From JBIICS01 sp044238735 (GTDB lineage Bacteria; Bacteroidota; Bacteroidia; UBA4408), in the NCBI GenBank assembly GCA_044238735.1, contig JBIICS010000047.1, forward strand, positions 1 to 19,152: DNA of 19,152 nt, read 5' to 3'. Shown here in pieces: positions 7,967 to 16,782 of the stretch (the first letter of the stretch is position 1; each line of letters starts with the position of its first letter). The translations under genes and the position numbers were made by a program. A model generated the notes under the pieces. That model was not told where the DNA came from. It did not search any database and saw nothing but the letters and a program-made list of their open reading frames with translations.

Positions 7967-9256
7967 CTAAGCGCTCATCATACTTTCTATCTCTTCAACT
8001 TCTATCGGGATGTTAGCCATTAAATCGAGTGGTCCGTTTTCGGTAACTACGATATTGTTTTCAATCCTTACCCCAATTCCTTCTTCCTTAATATAAATTC
8101 CCGGTTCGCAAGTAAATACCATACCTTCTTCCAGCTTACGGTTGAAATCACCTACATCATGAACATCTATACCCAGGAAATGCGATGTACCGTGCATAAA
8201 ATATTTCTTGTACGCCGGCCATTTTGGATCTTGTTTTTTAATGTCTTCTAATGAAATAAGTTTAAGATCCACTAATTCTTTTTCCATCAGCTCACCAACC
8301 GCCTTATGATATTCAGGTATATTATTGCCTACTACAAGCATTTGTTTAGCGGCTTTCATCACCCGAAGAACTGCGTTGTAAACCTCTTTCTGACGTGGCG
8401 AAAATTTACCGGAAACCGGTATACAGCGGGTTAAATCCGACTTATAATTAGCATACTCAGCTGCTACATCCAGTAATAATAAATCGCCTTCTTTGCACTG
8501 TTTGTTGTTTTCTACATAATGCAAAACACAGGCACTGGCGCCTGATGCAATAATGGGACCATAAGCAAATCCCTTTGATCTGTTCCTTACAAACTCATGC
8601 AATAACTCCGCTTCAATTTCATATTCCCAAACACCCGGCGTAACAAAATTTAAAAGTCTTCTAAATCCTTTCTCGGTAATATTACAGGCTTTTTGTATCA
8701 AATCTATTTCGTATGCATTCTTAATAGCCCTAATGTTATGCATTATTGGCGCAGAGCGCTCGAACTGGTGAAAAGGAAAACGTTCCTTAAATTTTTTAGC
8801 CATCCGCACCTCGCGTGTTTCGGTTTCAACTACTGCACGATTGTGTTCGTTACTGTTCAGATAAACACATGTGCTCTCGTTAACTAAGGCTGTTAAAACA
8901 GCATCCAGCTGAGATAACCAATAAACTGTTCTAATTCCACTGGTTTCAGTAGCTTCAACTTTAGTGTATTTATGTCCTTCCCAAATAGCAATTAGCTCGC
9001 TGGTTTCTTTTAGAAATAAAATCTCTTTATGATCTGAGTTTTTGGCATCCGGAAAAATCACCAGAATACTTTCTTCCTGATCTATGCCGGATAGATGAAA
9101 CAAATCGGCATTCTGAACAAACTCCATATGCCCGTCGGCATTGGTTGGTAGTATATCGTTAGAATAAAAGATGGCCAACCCGCCTTGCTTTAATTGCTTG
9201 GCAAAACGAGCGCGGTTATCAATAAATAATTGCTTGTTTATAGGAAAATATTTCAT
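7967..9256 (-). CDS. pepP: Xaa-Pro aminopeptidase (M24B, PepP type)
   Basis: A 429-residue metallopeptidase that removes an N-terminal residue preceding proline in the cytoplasm. The five metal ligands of the pita-bread fold are present: D263 (LLLLDVAAEY), D274 (YKSDLTRC), H359 (HGTSHFLG), E384 (FTCEPG) and E399 (VRIENN). These five positions match the ligands of E. coli PepP. The N-terminal half (about 1-170) is the usual creatinase/aminopeptidase-N-type domain. A longer start at 9295 would add 13 residues (MFNFYNFKSHFLI) that do not resemble the family. The ATG at 9256 gives the familiar start MKYFPINKQLF, so it is preferred. The gene stands alone, convergent with the lipoprotein gene. The enzyme class is very likely; substrate preference beyond Xaa-Pro cannot be read here. 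Confidence 0.95.
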   Translation of the reverse strand: MKYFPINKQLFIDNRARFAKQLKQGGLAIFYSNDILPTNADGHMEFVQNADLFHLSGIDQEESILVIFPDAKNSDHKEILFLKETSELIAIWEGHKYTKVEATETSGIRTVYWLSQLDAVLTALVNESTCVYLNSNEHNRAVVETETREVRMAKKFKERFPFHQFERSAPIMHNIRAIKNAYEIDLIQKACNITEKGFRRLLNFVTPGVWEYEIEAELLHEFVRNRSKGFAYGPIIASGASACVLHYVENNKQCKEGDLLLLDVAAEYANYKSDLTRCIPVSGKFSPRQKEVYNAVLRVMKAAKQMLVVGNNIPEYHKAVGELMEKELVDLKLISLEDIKKQDPKWPAYKKYFMHGTSHFLGIDVHDVGDFNRKLEEGMVFTCEPGIYIKEEGIGVRIENNIVVTENGPLDLMANIPIEVEEIESMMSA

Positions 9257-9328
9257 AATTAGAAAATGTGACTTGAAGTTATAAAAATTAAACAAAAAAT
9301 ATTGGAAACAGTTTTGGGGAGATAACTA

Positions 9329-9811
9329 TTACGTATTCTGTTCTTTTTCTTCTCTTATCTTTCTTAATTCTTGTAAATCTACTTGATCCTTTGGCCTGTT
9401 AGACGCTTCTTTTGTTTGAATTAACTGGTTTAGGTGTAAGAATTTGACACTTACGCTCTCAATTAATGCTTCAGGGGAATTACTGTAGATTAAATCATAG
9501 TCCTCTTTATTAATTCCCTTTATATCTGTCATTATATCTAATTCGATGCCTGAAATTAACTGAACAGTAGTCCATCCCGTTATTATAGGGCCATTAATTA
9601 TATAGTCATGATCTCCTAATTCAAATTCCTTTAAGGCATTCCTAAAGTTTACACGATTGGCTCTCTCATCTTTTATCCAAATATCCAAATCGGCTGTTGT
9701 TCTAGAAAAACCATGCAAGTTAGTGGCAAAGCCACCCACCATAATATAAACCACACTATGCGCATTTAGTACCTTAAAAAGGTTTAGTATCTCCTCATCC
9801 AACAAATCCAT
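9329..9811 (-). CDS. MNT-type nucleotidyltransferase domain protein
   Basis: A 160-residue protein with the nucleotidyltransferase fold. The GG motif is VGGFATNLHGFSR (25-37), the catalytic-type carboxylates are D41 and D43 in TTADLDIW, and a third candidate Asp is D92 in ELDIM. A C-terminal Lys/Asp element (NRPKDQVDLQELR, 138-150) resembles the family's end. Members of this superfamily include antitoxin-like MNT proteins, AbiEii-type proteins and enzymes that add nucleotides to RNA or protein, and I cannot tell which applies. It is preceded with no spacing (TAA then ATG) by a 48-codon ORF, so the two are probably translated together. No HEPN partner gene is visible. The fold call is good; the biological role is open. 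Confidence 0.82.
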   Translation of the reverse strand: MDLLDEEILNLFKVLNAHSVVYIMVGGFATNLHGFSRTTADLDIWIKDERANRVNFRNALKEFELGDHDYIINGPIITGWTTVQLISGIELDIMTDIKGINKEDYDLIYSNSPEALIESVSVKFLHLNQLIQTKEASNRPKDQVDLQELRKIREEKEQNT

Positions 9812-9958
9812 TTAATCTTGTTTTTTAGTTGGATGAATTATAACCGCTCTCCTAAGCATCCTGTCTAATCTCATAAGCTTAGTCATCATAAAAAAACGTT
9901 GAGCATAAATCTCATTAATTTCTTTAGCGTTTTCTTTATTTTGCTTAGAACTATCCAT
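9812..9958 (-). CDS. Small ORF (48 aa) fused in tandem to the nucleotidyltransferase gene
   Basis: ATG at 9956-9958 opens 48 codons, and the TAA at 9812-9814 is followed directly by the nucleotidyltransferase ATG. The protein starts MDSSKQNKENAKEINEIYAQ and continues with a basic, Met-rich part (RFFMMTKLMRLDRMLRRAVI, 21-40) that would make a cationic amphipathic helix. It has no signal peptide and no motif I know. The exact stop-start abutment and the fit in an otherwise empty 235-bp gap argue that it is a real coupled gene. It could be a partner or antitoxin-like peptide, or just a leader peptide. The evidence is positional only, since an ORF of this length can occur by chance in AT-rich DNA. 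Confidence 0.55.
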   Translation of the reverse strand: MDSSKQNKENAKEINEIYAQRFFMMTKLMRLDRMLRRAVIIHPTKKQD

Positions 9959-9999
9959 AACTAATAACAATTTTAAATTTACGAATATAATTTATAACA

Positions 10000-10027
10000 A
10001 AAAAGCACGGCATTAACCGTGCTTTTT
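10000..10027 (-). terminator. Rho-independent terminator of typA
   Basis: A perfect 11-bp stem (10000-10010 and 10017-10027, core AGCACGG/CCGTGCT) with a 6-nt loop lies 19 bp past the typA stop. On the minus strand it is followed by T-rich sequence, so it ends typA before the small-ORF/nucleotidyltransferase pair. The outer A-T pairs would let it work in the other direction too, but no plus-strand gene ends here. Confidence 0.88.
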
Positions 10028-10046
10028 AAGTTTAGCTTATTAAAGC

Positions 10047-11858
10047 TTACATCGCTTTTACCATATTGGATCTGCGTTTACGTTCGTTTTCATCTAAATA
10101 AATCTTACGTAAACGAATGGATTGTGGCGTTAATTCCACATACTCATCTTCCTGAATATATTCCATTGCTTCTTCTAACGAGAATTTAATGGCAGGCGCA
10201 ATGCGCATCTTATCATCAGAACCCGAAGCACGCATATTGGTTAACTTTTTTTCAACTGTAATGTTAACTACTAAGTCGTCCGGACGAGTATGCTCACCTA
10301 TTACCTGACCGGTATAAATGGCTTCACCCGGTTCAACAAAGAATTTACCTCTGTCTTGTAATTTATCAATAGAATAGGCAATAGCCGTTCCGTTTTCTTT
10401 AGAAATTAATGAACCGGCAATACGACCGGCAATTTCTCCTTTGTATGGTTCATAAGCATCAAAACGATGGTTCATGATAGCCTCACCGGCGGTAGCGGTT
10501 AAAACGTTATTTCTTAATCCAATTAAACCTCGGGAAGGAATTCTGAATTCCAAATGCTGTAAATCGCCTTTAGGTTCCATTACCAATAAATCGCCCTTAC
10601 GCTGAGAAACAAGCTCAATTACTTTACCCGAAAATTCTTCCGGTACATCTACCGATAGGGTTTCGATTGGTTCACATTTAACGCCGTCTATCTCTTTTAT
10701 AATTACACGAGGCTGACCAACTTGCAACTCATAGCCTTCGCGGCGCATAGTTTCAATTAAAACCGATAAGTGAAGAATACCGCGGCCGTATACTAAAAAT
10801 GAATCGGCGCTATCCGTTTCTTCTACTCTTAGGGCTAAGTTTTTCTCTGTTTCCCTTTCTAAACGCTCGCGAACGTGACGAGAGGTTACAAATTTCCCTT
10901 CTTTACCAAAAAACGGAGAGTTGTTAATGGTAAACAACATGTTCATGGTAGGTTCGTCAATCTTTATAACCGGCAATGCTTCAGGATTTTCAAAATCGGC
11001 AATGGTATCCCCAATTTCAAAACCTTCAATACCTGTAACCGCAACTATTTCGCCAGAATTAACTTCTGTTGCCTTAGCTCTTCCTAATCCTTCAAAAGTA
11101 AATAGTTCTTTAATTCTGGATTTTATCATTCTGCCGTCGCGCTTAGCTAAAATAACCGGCATGTTTTCTTTAATAGTACCGCGAGTAACACGTCCAATCG
11201 CAATACGTCCTGTATAAGCAGAAAAATCTAAACTGGTTATTTGTAATTGTAATGTACCTTCATTAATTGGAGCAGGTGGTACATAACTAATAATGGTATC
11301 GAATAAATACGTAATGTCTTGGGTTGGCGATTTCCAGTCGGCGCCCATCCATCCTTGTTTAGATGAACCGTAAACTGTTGGGAATCCTAACTGTTCTTCG
11401 GTAGCACCCAAATTAAAGAATAAATCAAAAACCGAATCGTGAACTTCGTCAGGACGACAATTTGGTTTATCCACCTTATTAATAACTAAAATTGCTTTTT
11501 TACCCAATTCTAGTGCTTTTTGAAGTACGAAACGTGTTTGAGGCATTGGGCCTTCAAAAGCATCTACTAATAACACAACCCCATCGGCCATGTTTAATAC
11601 ACGTTCAACCTCGCCGCCAAAATCGGCGTGGCCCGGAGTATCAATAATATTGATTTTGGTGTCTTTATATCGAACGGAAACATTCTTAGCGAGGATAGTT
11701 ATCCCGCGTTCTCTCTCCAAATCATTGTTATCTAAAATTAGTTCGCCTGTTTCCTGATTGTCGCGAAATAATTTCGCGGTGTGTAACATTTTGTCAACTA
11801 AGGTAGTTTTACCGTGGTCAACGTGGGCAATAATAGCAATATTGCGTAAATTCTGCAT
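10047..11858 (-). CDS. typA: Translational GTPase TypA/BipA
   Basis: A 603-residue ribosome-binding GTPase of the EF-G superfamily that helps 50S subunit assembly and stress or cold adaptation. The nucleotide motifs are G1 AHVDHGKTT (11-19), G2 RERGITI (49-55), G3 DTPGH (73-77), G4 NKVDK (127-131) and G5 GSSKQG (164-169). EF-Tu-like domain II follows, then the EF-G III and V-type domains, and the BipA-specific C-terminal domain, whose charged end is RLRKIYLDENERKRRSNMVKAM-like. The length is standard for the family. The start MQNLRNIAIIAHVDHG is the typical one. A TAnnTTTG-type box upstream and a strong terminator downstream make it a single-gene unit. The call is certain. Confidence 0.98.
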   Translation of the reverse strand: MQNLRNIAIIAHVDHGKTTLVDKMLHTAKLFRDNQETGELILDNNDLERERGITILAKNVSVRYKDTKINIIDTPGHADFGGEVERVLNMADGVVLLVDAFEGPMPQTRFVLQKALELGKKAILVINKVDKPNCRPDEVHDSVFDLFFNLGATEEQLGFPTVYGSSKQGWMGADWKSPTQDITYLFDTIISYVPPAPINEGTLQLQITSLDFSAYTGRIAIGRVTRGTIKENMPVILAKRDGRMIKSRIKELFTFEGLGRAKATEVNSGEIVAVTGIEGFEIGDTIADFENPEALPVIKIDEPTMNMLFTINNSPFFGKEGKFVTSRHVRERLERETEKNLALRVEETDSADSFLVYGRGILHLSVLIETMRREGYELQVGQPRVIIKEIDGVKCEPIETLSVDVPEEFSGKVIELVSQRKGDLLVMEPKGDLQHLEFRIPSRGLIGLRNNVLTATAGEAIMNHRFDAYEPYKGEIAGRIAGSLISKENGTAIAYSIDKLQDRGKFFVEPGEAIYTGQVIGEHTRPDDLVVNITVEKKLTNMRASGSDDKMRIAPAIKFSLEEAMEYIQEDEYVELTPQSIRLRKIYLDENERKRRSNMVKAM

Positions 11859-11878
11859 GAGGTTTGTATTTAAGGGTG

Positions 11879-11886
11879 CAAAGGTA
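11879..11886 (-). promoter_or_regulatory. Putative -7 promoter box of typA
   Basis: On the minus strand this reads TACCTTTG, an exact match to the Bacteroidota consensus TAnnTTTG, and it lies 20 nt upstream of the typA ATG. A convincing -33 TTTG or TTG is not visible at the right distance. The match is suggestive, but this box occurs by chance roughly a dozen times per strand in an AT-rich window of this size. Confidence 0.5.
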
Positions 11887-11903
11887 CTTAATTTTTCGCT
11901 ATT

Positions 11904-11928
11904 AAAAAATTAAGCCCCATTCCTTAAT
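11904..11928 (-). terminator. Possible weak terminator after the giant secreted-protein gene
   Basis: A 6-bp stem (ATTAAG at 11909-11914 and CTTAAT at 11923-11928) with a loop of eight bases lies 23 bp past the stop at 11952. On the minus strand it is followed by five T. The stem is AT-rich and short, so the terminator call is tentative. Confidence 0.4.
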
Positions 11929-11951
11929 AATTTCCTAACCCCTTGCAACTT

Positions 11952-14900
11952 CTATCTAATTAAATTGAATTGCCCTTCTTTGGTTCGTTCTCTGTTATCG
12001 TAAGCCTTAAAAATCACTTTCCAAACATATGTATCCATTGCCTGGGGTCTTCCCCCTACTTTTCCGTCCCAACCATCGCTTAAACTGCTAGTTTTAAACA
12101 GTTGATTCCCCCATCGGTCAAATACAAAAAGGGTATATTCTCTAATGCCAAATCCCTTCGCTCCAAATTTTTCGTTACCACCTTGTTCGTTTGGTGTAAA
12201 AGCATTGGGCAGATAAAGAGCGTATTCTGGAGCTATAATAAATTTTTTCTCGATACTGTCTGTACAACCAAATTCATTAACCACAACCTGTTTAACCATA
12301 AACGTATCCCCATTATCAGTGTAGTAGGTTATTATAGGCTCCGGTGTTAAATAAACGGTGTCGCTCGATGGATCACCGGAAAAATAAAAATAGTTGGTGG
12401 CTCCTAAACTAAGATCGATTATTTGTGCATTTTGATTGTATGAATTTACCGGATTAGAAGCAAAATCGAAATCAGCTCTTGGCACCGGTAATAAATCTAC
12501 TAAAGCAGAATCTATATTAAAGCAATTTCCATTGTATCCATAAACATAATAATACGTTTCGGTTTTAGGTCTAACGGTAATCTGCTGTGAGGTTTGCCCA
12601 TTGCTCCACGAATAGCTGGTGCCTCCGCTGGCAGACAAAATAACCACGCCTCCCGGACAAATTGCGGTATCAGGAAAAGCAGAAATTAATACCGGCGGTT
12701 TAACAAAAACTGTTATAAGAGCAGTATCATTACAACCTGTAGTACTTCCTACACATGTATAAGTTGTATTATTAATAGGGTTGGTAGTTACAGAACTTCC
12801 GGTGTTAACTGTAAAAACGTTAGAAGGATACCAGAAATAATTAGTAGCCCCACTTGCTGATAAGTTAATATTTTGACCATAACATACCGAATCGGGAGGA
12901 CCGTTTACAACAACATTTGGTATAGGAGTAACCGTAATTTGTAAAGACTTAGTAACAGAACATCCTCCAGTGGTTCCGGTTACCGTATAGTTGGTAGTTG
13001 TAGCCGGGACTACTACCACTGATGAACTATCCGAATTAAATGATTGAGGAGACGGGGACCACGTATAATCACTAAAACCAGTTGCAGTAAGGCTTGTGCC
13101 TTGTCCCTGACAGATTATAGTATTAAGGGCGGATAATCCCAAGGGGGGGAGAATGGTTACATTAATTCTGATTATGGTGGTATCCGAACATCCGTTACTG
13201 GTTCCCTTAACAGTATAAAAAGCAGAAGTAGTGGGGCTTGCCACAATGTTACTGCCATTGGTAGCACTTAAGCCTGCCGTTGGCGACCAACTGTATGAAG
13301 AAGCGCCGGTAGCTGTTAATAAAATTGAGGAGCCAGGGCAGATGGTGATATTAGAAGGATTAACTAGAACTTGTGGTAAAGGCTTAATAAATACGCTATG
13401 AAAAATAGTATCACGGCAGGTGCCGTTAGCTCCAATTATGGTGTATTGAGTGGTAACCGGTGGATTAGCAGAAAAAGAACTCGCGTTTATTGCTGAAGTA
13501 TTAGTTTGAGGAAACCAGCTATAAGTATTAGCTCCATTCATAGTAACCGTAGTAGATTGCCCTACACACACCGAATCCGGATTATTGTCTGCCGATATTG
13601 AGATATTATTAGATACGGTAACCGTAACGGTTGCCGTATCGGCACAAGTGCCTGTTGAACCCACAACAGTATAGGTTGTTGAGATTGTTGGTGTTGCCGT
13701 AGTAGAAACTCCGGTTGATGAACTTAGAGTAGCCGATGGAAACCAGCTGTAATTTAGTGCCCCGGATGCTGTTAAAGAGGCCGTTCCACCGGGACATACA
13801 GTGGCCGTAGACGGATTAACACTTATTGAAACATTATTAGTAACCACAACCGTTGCAATTGCTGTATCGGAACAACCATTGGTAGTACCGGTAACGGTGT
13901 ATGAAATATTAGAAAGCGGGGTTGCTGTAACGGTTGCCGCATTAGTACTGTTAAGTGCTGTTGCCGGTATCCAAGAGTAGGAAGAAGCCCCACTAGCAGA
14001 AAGATTAGTAGATGAACCCGGACAAATTGTTGACTGAACCGGATTAATCTGTACCTGAGGTGGTCCCACTACAGTTATTTTTACTGTGGCTGTATCTGTA
14101 CAACTTCCACTACTACCTATAACTGTATACGTTGTAGTTGCAGATGGAGAAGCTGTTATATTGGGAGAAGTGCTGGAGGAGATTCCGGTTGCAGGAAACC
14201 AACTGAAATTACTTGCACCAGATGCAGATAAATTTGTAGAATTACCGGTGCATATAGTATCAGAAGCCGGACTTACAGAAACTGTTAAATTGTTTACTAC
14301 ACTTACTAAAACAGTAGCTGTATCGGTACACGCTCCATTTGCCCCTATAACAGTATAAGTAATGGTACTGGTGGGTGATGAAGTAACATTTGCTGTGTTA
14401 GTACTGTTAAGGTCAACCGGCGGAAACCATGAATAGGTTGTTGCGCCACTTGCAGTTAAGTTAACCGATTCGCCCGGACAAACAGACGCATTGGATGGAC
14501 TTATACTTAGTGAAATAGGAGCATTAAGATTAATTTGAGCAAAAGCAGTATCGGTACAGCCATTACTTGTTCCGATAACAGTATAAGTAGTAACCCCTGT
14601 AACAGTTGCTACAACAGCCGAACCAGTATTATTATTAAGGCCTGAAGAAGGAATCCAGGTGTATGTATTGGCGCCGGCAGCTGTTAAATTTACCGGTTGA
14701 TTTGGACAAACTGAGCTTAATGCCGGATTTACAGTAACGTTTGGCGGATTATTAACGGTAATAGTTACAACCGCAGTAATAGGGCAACTAGATGGATTAC
14801 CAGTTACCGTATAAGAAGTTGTGGTTGTTGGAGAAGCCGTTACATTTGCACCAGTAGAAGAACTTAATCCTGCAGAAGGGCTCCAAGAATACGATGATGC

Positions 14901-16781
14901 ACCACTTGCTATTAACGCAACACTGTTTCCAGCACAAATACTGGCATTAGTAGTGTTTAATGAAACGCTACCTCCACCACCAGTTACAGTAACTGTTACA
15001 AAATCGGTTAAGTTGCCACTACAGCCCGGAGAGGTAACTGTATAAGTGGTAGTTGTGGTAGGACTAACACTTATACTTGAGCCTGTTCCTACATTAGAGC
15101 CATTTGCTGTCCAAGTATATGTACTACCACCTGAAGCAGAAAGGTTTGCGCTTCCACCACAAATAGTTGTATCATTAGATGCAACTATAGGCGTTGAACC
15201 AGGCAATACATTTATGGTTTGTGATACCGTATTGCTACAAGCACCAATAATAGATGATGCGTTTAGAGTTACCGTGTAAGTTCCGGGGTTAGTATAGGTG
15301 TGAACAGGATTTTGTGTTCCATTTCCGGCCAGATAGAAATCCGTACCCCCATCGCCAAACGTCCATAAATAAGTTGGCGTAGCTCCTGTAGTAAAAGGAC
15401 CTGTAGCCTGGCAAGTTTGAAAAAAACCACAGCTAGCACCAATTGTTGCACACTGAGACAAACCTAGTCCGCCGCATGTGGGAGGCAACTGGGTAGTATT
15501 TGTAAAGGTTACCGGACTACCTGCGCAAACCGTTACAGGAGATACCGTAAACGCTGCAACGGGCGACTGGGCTACAGACACAGAAAAAGAGGCATTAGAG
15601 GTACCGCATGAACCATTGCTTACCGTAACATTGTAGGTTGCATTTGCTGTTGGAGAAATAGAAATAGTTTGAGAAGTAGTAGAACCGATTATATTAGGAC
15701 CTGACCAAGACCATGAGCTTCCGTTGGAAGCAGTTAAACCAACCGTTTCGCCCGAACAAATAGAATTGTCTCCACTGATAGAGGCCACTGTTGGAGTTTG
15801 GTTAAAATTAAAAGAAGTATTGGCCATTGCATTGCCGCAATTATCAATTAACGTATTTCCATCATTTCCTGTTGCAATTTGCAATGTCCAGGGACCCGGG
15901 CCACTTAATGCCGGAGAAACTGTAACAGAAATTTGGGGAGTTGCCGATCCGCAGTTTATTCCGGTTGCAGATGTTACTGTGTAAGGGCCACCAGTTCCTG
16001 TAACCGTAAACTCGGTGCCTCCAGATGAAATGGAGGAGCATTTAATAGCTTCGCTTGTATTTAAGGTTATTGTTGTTGAACCACATGGAGCTGTAACGGT
16101 TTGAGGGGTTGGTGGAGTAACGTCGAAGATACTGGCAGAACTTGGTGTAAAATTAAGCGAGTATCCATTCTGTGTAGAACTATAGTTGCTGATTACAAGT
16201 ACATAAGTTTGCCCAACTGTAACGGGCAGTGTTGTACTGTTTTTAGGACCACTAGCAGGCTCCGATGGATTGGAGGCCGAGGGGTCTAACCCCGTAACCC
16301 CGCTGGTTGCAGAAAAATTACAACGTACAGGGGTAATTGCTCCGCTCTTAATTCCATTACAATTACTACCCGAAATATTATAAAGTGCGAAATCGTAATC
16401 ATCACTCATATTGTTGGGTGTAATATCAAAATCTAAAGTACCCGCAGCTGTTACAGTGAAGATATACCAAACAGAATTTTTTTCATTTGACCCCAAACAA
16501 GAAGAATTACCGGGAATCTCCTGAGTATTTCCTTCACCCGAATAAGAGTTAGACTGTGTGTAAGTGAGCTGACAAACAGGAAGAGCCGAGTTACAATCTT
16601 GTTCGGGACTGGACATGATAGATCCGTATCCGCCAATAACTGTTCTGAAATTCCTGCCACCCCTGGCATAAAATTCAGTTTCAGCTTCCTTAGCCTTAAT
16701 TCTTTTCTGCAACTCCTGATCTTGAGCCTGGAGGCTTCCAATTAATAAAGAAAAAAATAATATAAATAAATGTCTTTTCAT
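11952..16781 (-). CDS. Giant secreted Ig/PKD-repeat protein with type IX secretion C-terminal domain
   Basis: A 1609-residue exported protein. A Sec signal peptide (1-19, ending SLQA) is followed by a charged segment (20-60) and a beta-rich N-terminal domain (about 63-211) with the SVWYIFTV and DDYDFALYN patterns typical of gliding-associated proteins. A second beta domain (about 218-330) follows. Then come one Ig-like unit (C342/C392), a PKD domain (about 409-527, YLWTFGDGG) with an extra Cys-rich insert, and twelve more Ig-like units (531-1433). The C-terminal domain (about 1519-1609) has LPNAFTPNEQGGNEKFG, FDRWGNQL and WDG, the type B type IX secretion signal (CHU_C). The protein is expected at the cell surface or outside, as an adhesin-like or stalk-like structure. 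Its function is not known, and no enzymatic motif is visible. Confidence 0.95.
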   Translation of the reverse strand: MKRHLFILFFSLLIGSLQAQDQELQKRIKAKEAETEFYARGGRNFRTVIGGYGSIMSSPEQDCNSALPVCQLTYTQSNSYSGEGNTQEIPGNSSCLGSNEKNSVWYIFTVTAAGTLDFDITPNNMSDDYDFALYNISGSNCNGIKSGAITPVRCNFSATSGVTGLDPSASNPSEPASGPKNSTTLPVTVGQTYVLVISNYSSTQNGYSLNFTPSSASIFDVTPPTPQTVTAPCGSTTITLNTSEAIKCSSISSGGTEFTVTGTGGPYTVTSATGINCGSATPQISVTVSPALSGPGPWTLQIATGNDGNTLIDNCGNAMANTSFNFNQTPTVASISGDNSICSGETVGLTASNGSSWSWSGPNIIGSTTSQTISISPTANATYNVTVSNGSCGTSNASFSVSVAQSPVAAFTVSPVTVCAGSPVTFTNTTQLPPTCGGLGLSQCATIGASCGFFQTCQATGPFTTGATPTYLWTFGDGGTDFYLAGNGTQNPVHTYTNPGTYTVTLNASSIIGACSNTVSQTINVLPGSTPIVASNDTTICGGSANLSASGGSTYTWTANGSNVGTGSSISVSPTTTTTYTVTSPGCSGNLTDFVTVTVTGGGGSVSLNTTNASICAGNSVALIASGASSYSWSPSAGLSSSTGANVTASPTTTTSYTVTGNPSSCPITAVVTITVNNPPNVTVNPALSSVCPNQPVNLTAAGANTYTWIPSSGLNNNTGSAVVATVTGVTTYTVIGTSNGCTDTAFAQINLNAPISLSISPSNASVCPGESVNLTASGATTYSWFPPVDLNSTNTANVTSSPTSTITYTVIGANGACTDTATVLVSVVNNLTVSVSPASDTICTGNSTNLSASGASNFSWFPATGISSSTSPNITASPSATTTYTVIGSSGSCTDTATVKITVVGPPQVQINPVQSTICPGSSTNLSASGASSYSWIPATALNSTNAATVTATPLSNISYTVTGTTNGCSDTAIATVVVTNNVSISVNPSTATVCPGGTASLTASGALNYSWFPSATLSSSTGVSTTATPTISTTYTVVGSTGTCADTATVTVTVSNNISISADNNPDSVCVGQSTTVTMNGANTYSWFPQTNTSAINASSFSANPPVTTQYTIIGANGTCRDTIFHSVFIKPLPQVLVNPSNITICPGSSILLTATGASSYSWSPTAGLSATNGSNIVASPTTSAFYTVKGTSNGCSDTTIIRINVTILPPLGLSALNTIICQGQGTSLTATGFSDYTWSPSPQSFNSDSSSVVVVPATTTNYTVTGTTGGCSVTKSLQITVTPIPNVVVNGPPDSVCYGQNINLSASGATNYFWYPSNVFTVNTGSSVTTNPINNTTYTCVGSTTGCNDTALITVFVKPPVLISAFPDTAICPGGVVILSASGGTSYSWSNGQTSQQITVRPKTETYYYVYGYNGNCFNIDSALVDLLPVPRADFDFASNPVNSYNQNAQIIDLSLGATNYFYFSGDPSSDTVYLTPEPIITYYTDNGDTFMVKQVVVNEFGCTDSIEKKFIIAPEYALYLPNAFTPNEQGGNEKFGAKGFGIREYTLFVFDRWGNQLFKTSSLSDGWDGKVGGRPQAMDTYVWKVIFKAYDNRERTKEGQFNLIR
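12483..15191 (-). repeat. Array of twelve Ig-like repeats, ten of exactly 76 residues (228 bp)
   Basis: Within the giant gene, residues 531-1433 hold twelve copies of a unit with the shared pattern IC-G---L-ASGA--YSW-P and, later, YTV-G---C-DT. The first cysteine falls at residues 541, 616, 692, 768, 844, 920, 996, 1072, 1148, 1224, 1300 and 1375. Nine successive spacings are exactly 76. The second cysteine is exactly 50 residues after the first in the ten units starting at 616 to 1300, and 46 or 45 in the two end units. The pair probably forms a disulfide inside each domain. A thirteenth copy (C342/C392) sits before the PKD domain. Confidence 0.93.
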
Positions 16782-16782
16782 G

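Noticed and set aside
9257..9295. Longer ATG start for pepP
   Set aside because: The extra MFNFYNFKSHFLI is an AT-rich leader translation; the family begins at MKYFPINKQ.
14086..15984. Several long plus-strand ORFs (14086-14358, 14821-15045, 15046-15279, 15724-15984) with Val/Pro/Leu-rich products
   Set aside because: They are antisense shadows of the Ig-repeat array; its Thr, Ser and Ala codons leave the opposite strand open, and the repetition of these ORFs simply follows the repeats. No start signals or family patterns.
16101..16741. Short ORFs (16101-16289 plus and 16451-16741 minus) overlapping the N-terminal region of the giant gene
   Set aside because: They are out-of-frame shadows of a continuous 1609-residue frame with a clear signal peptide.
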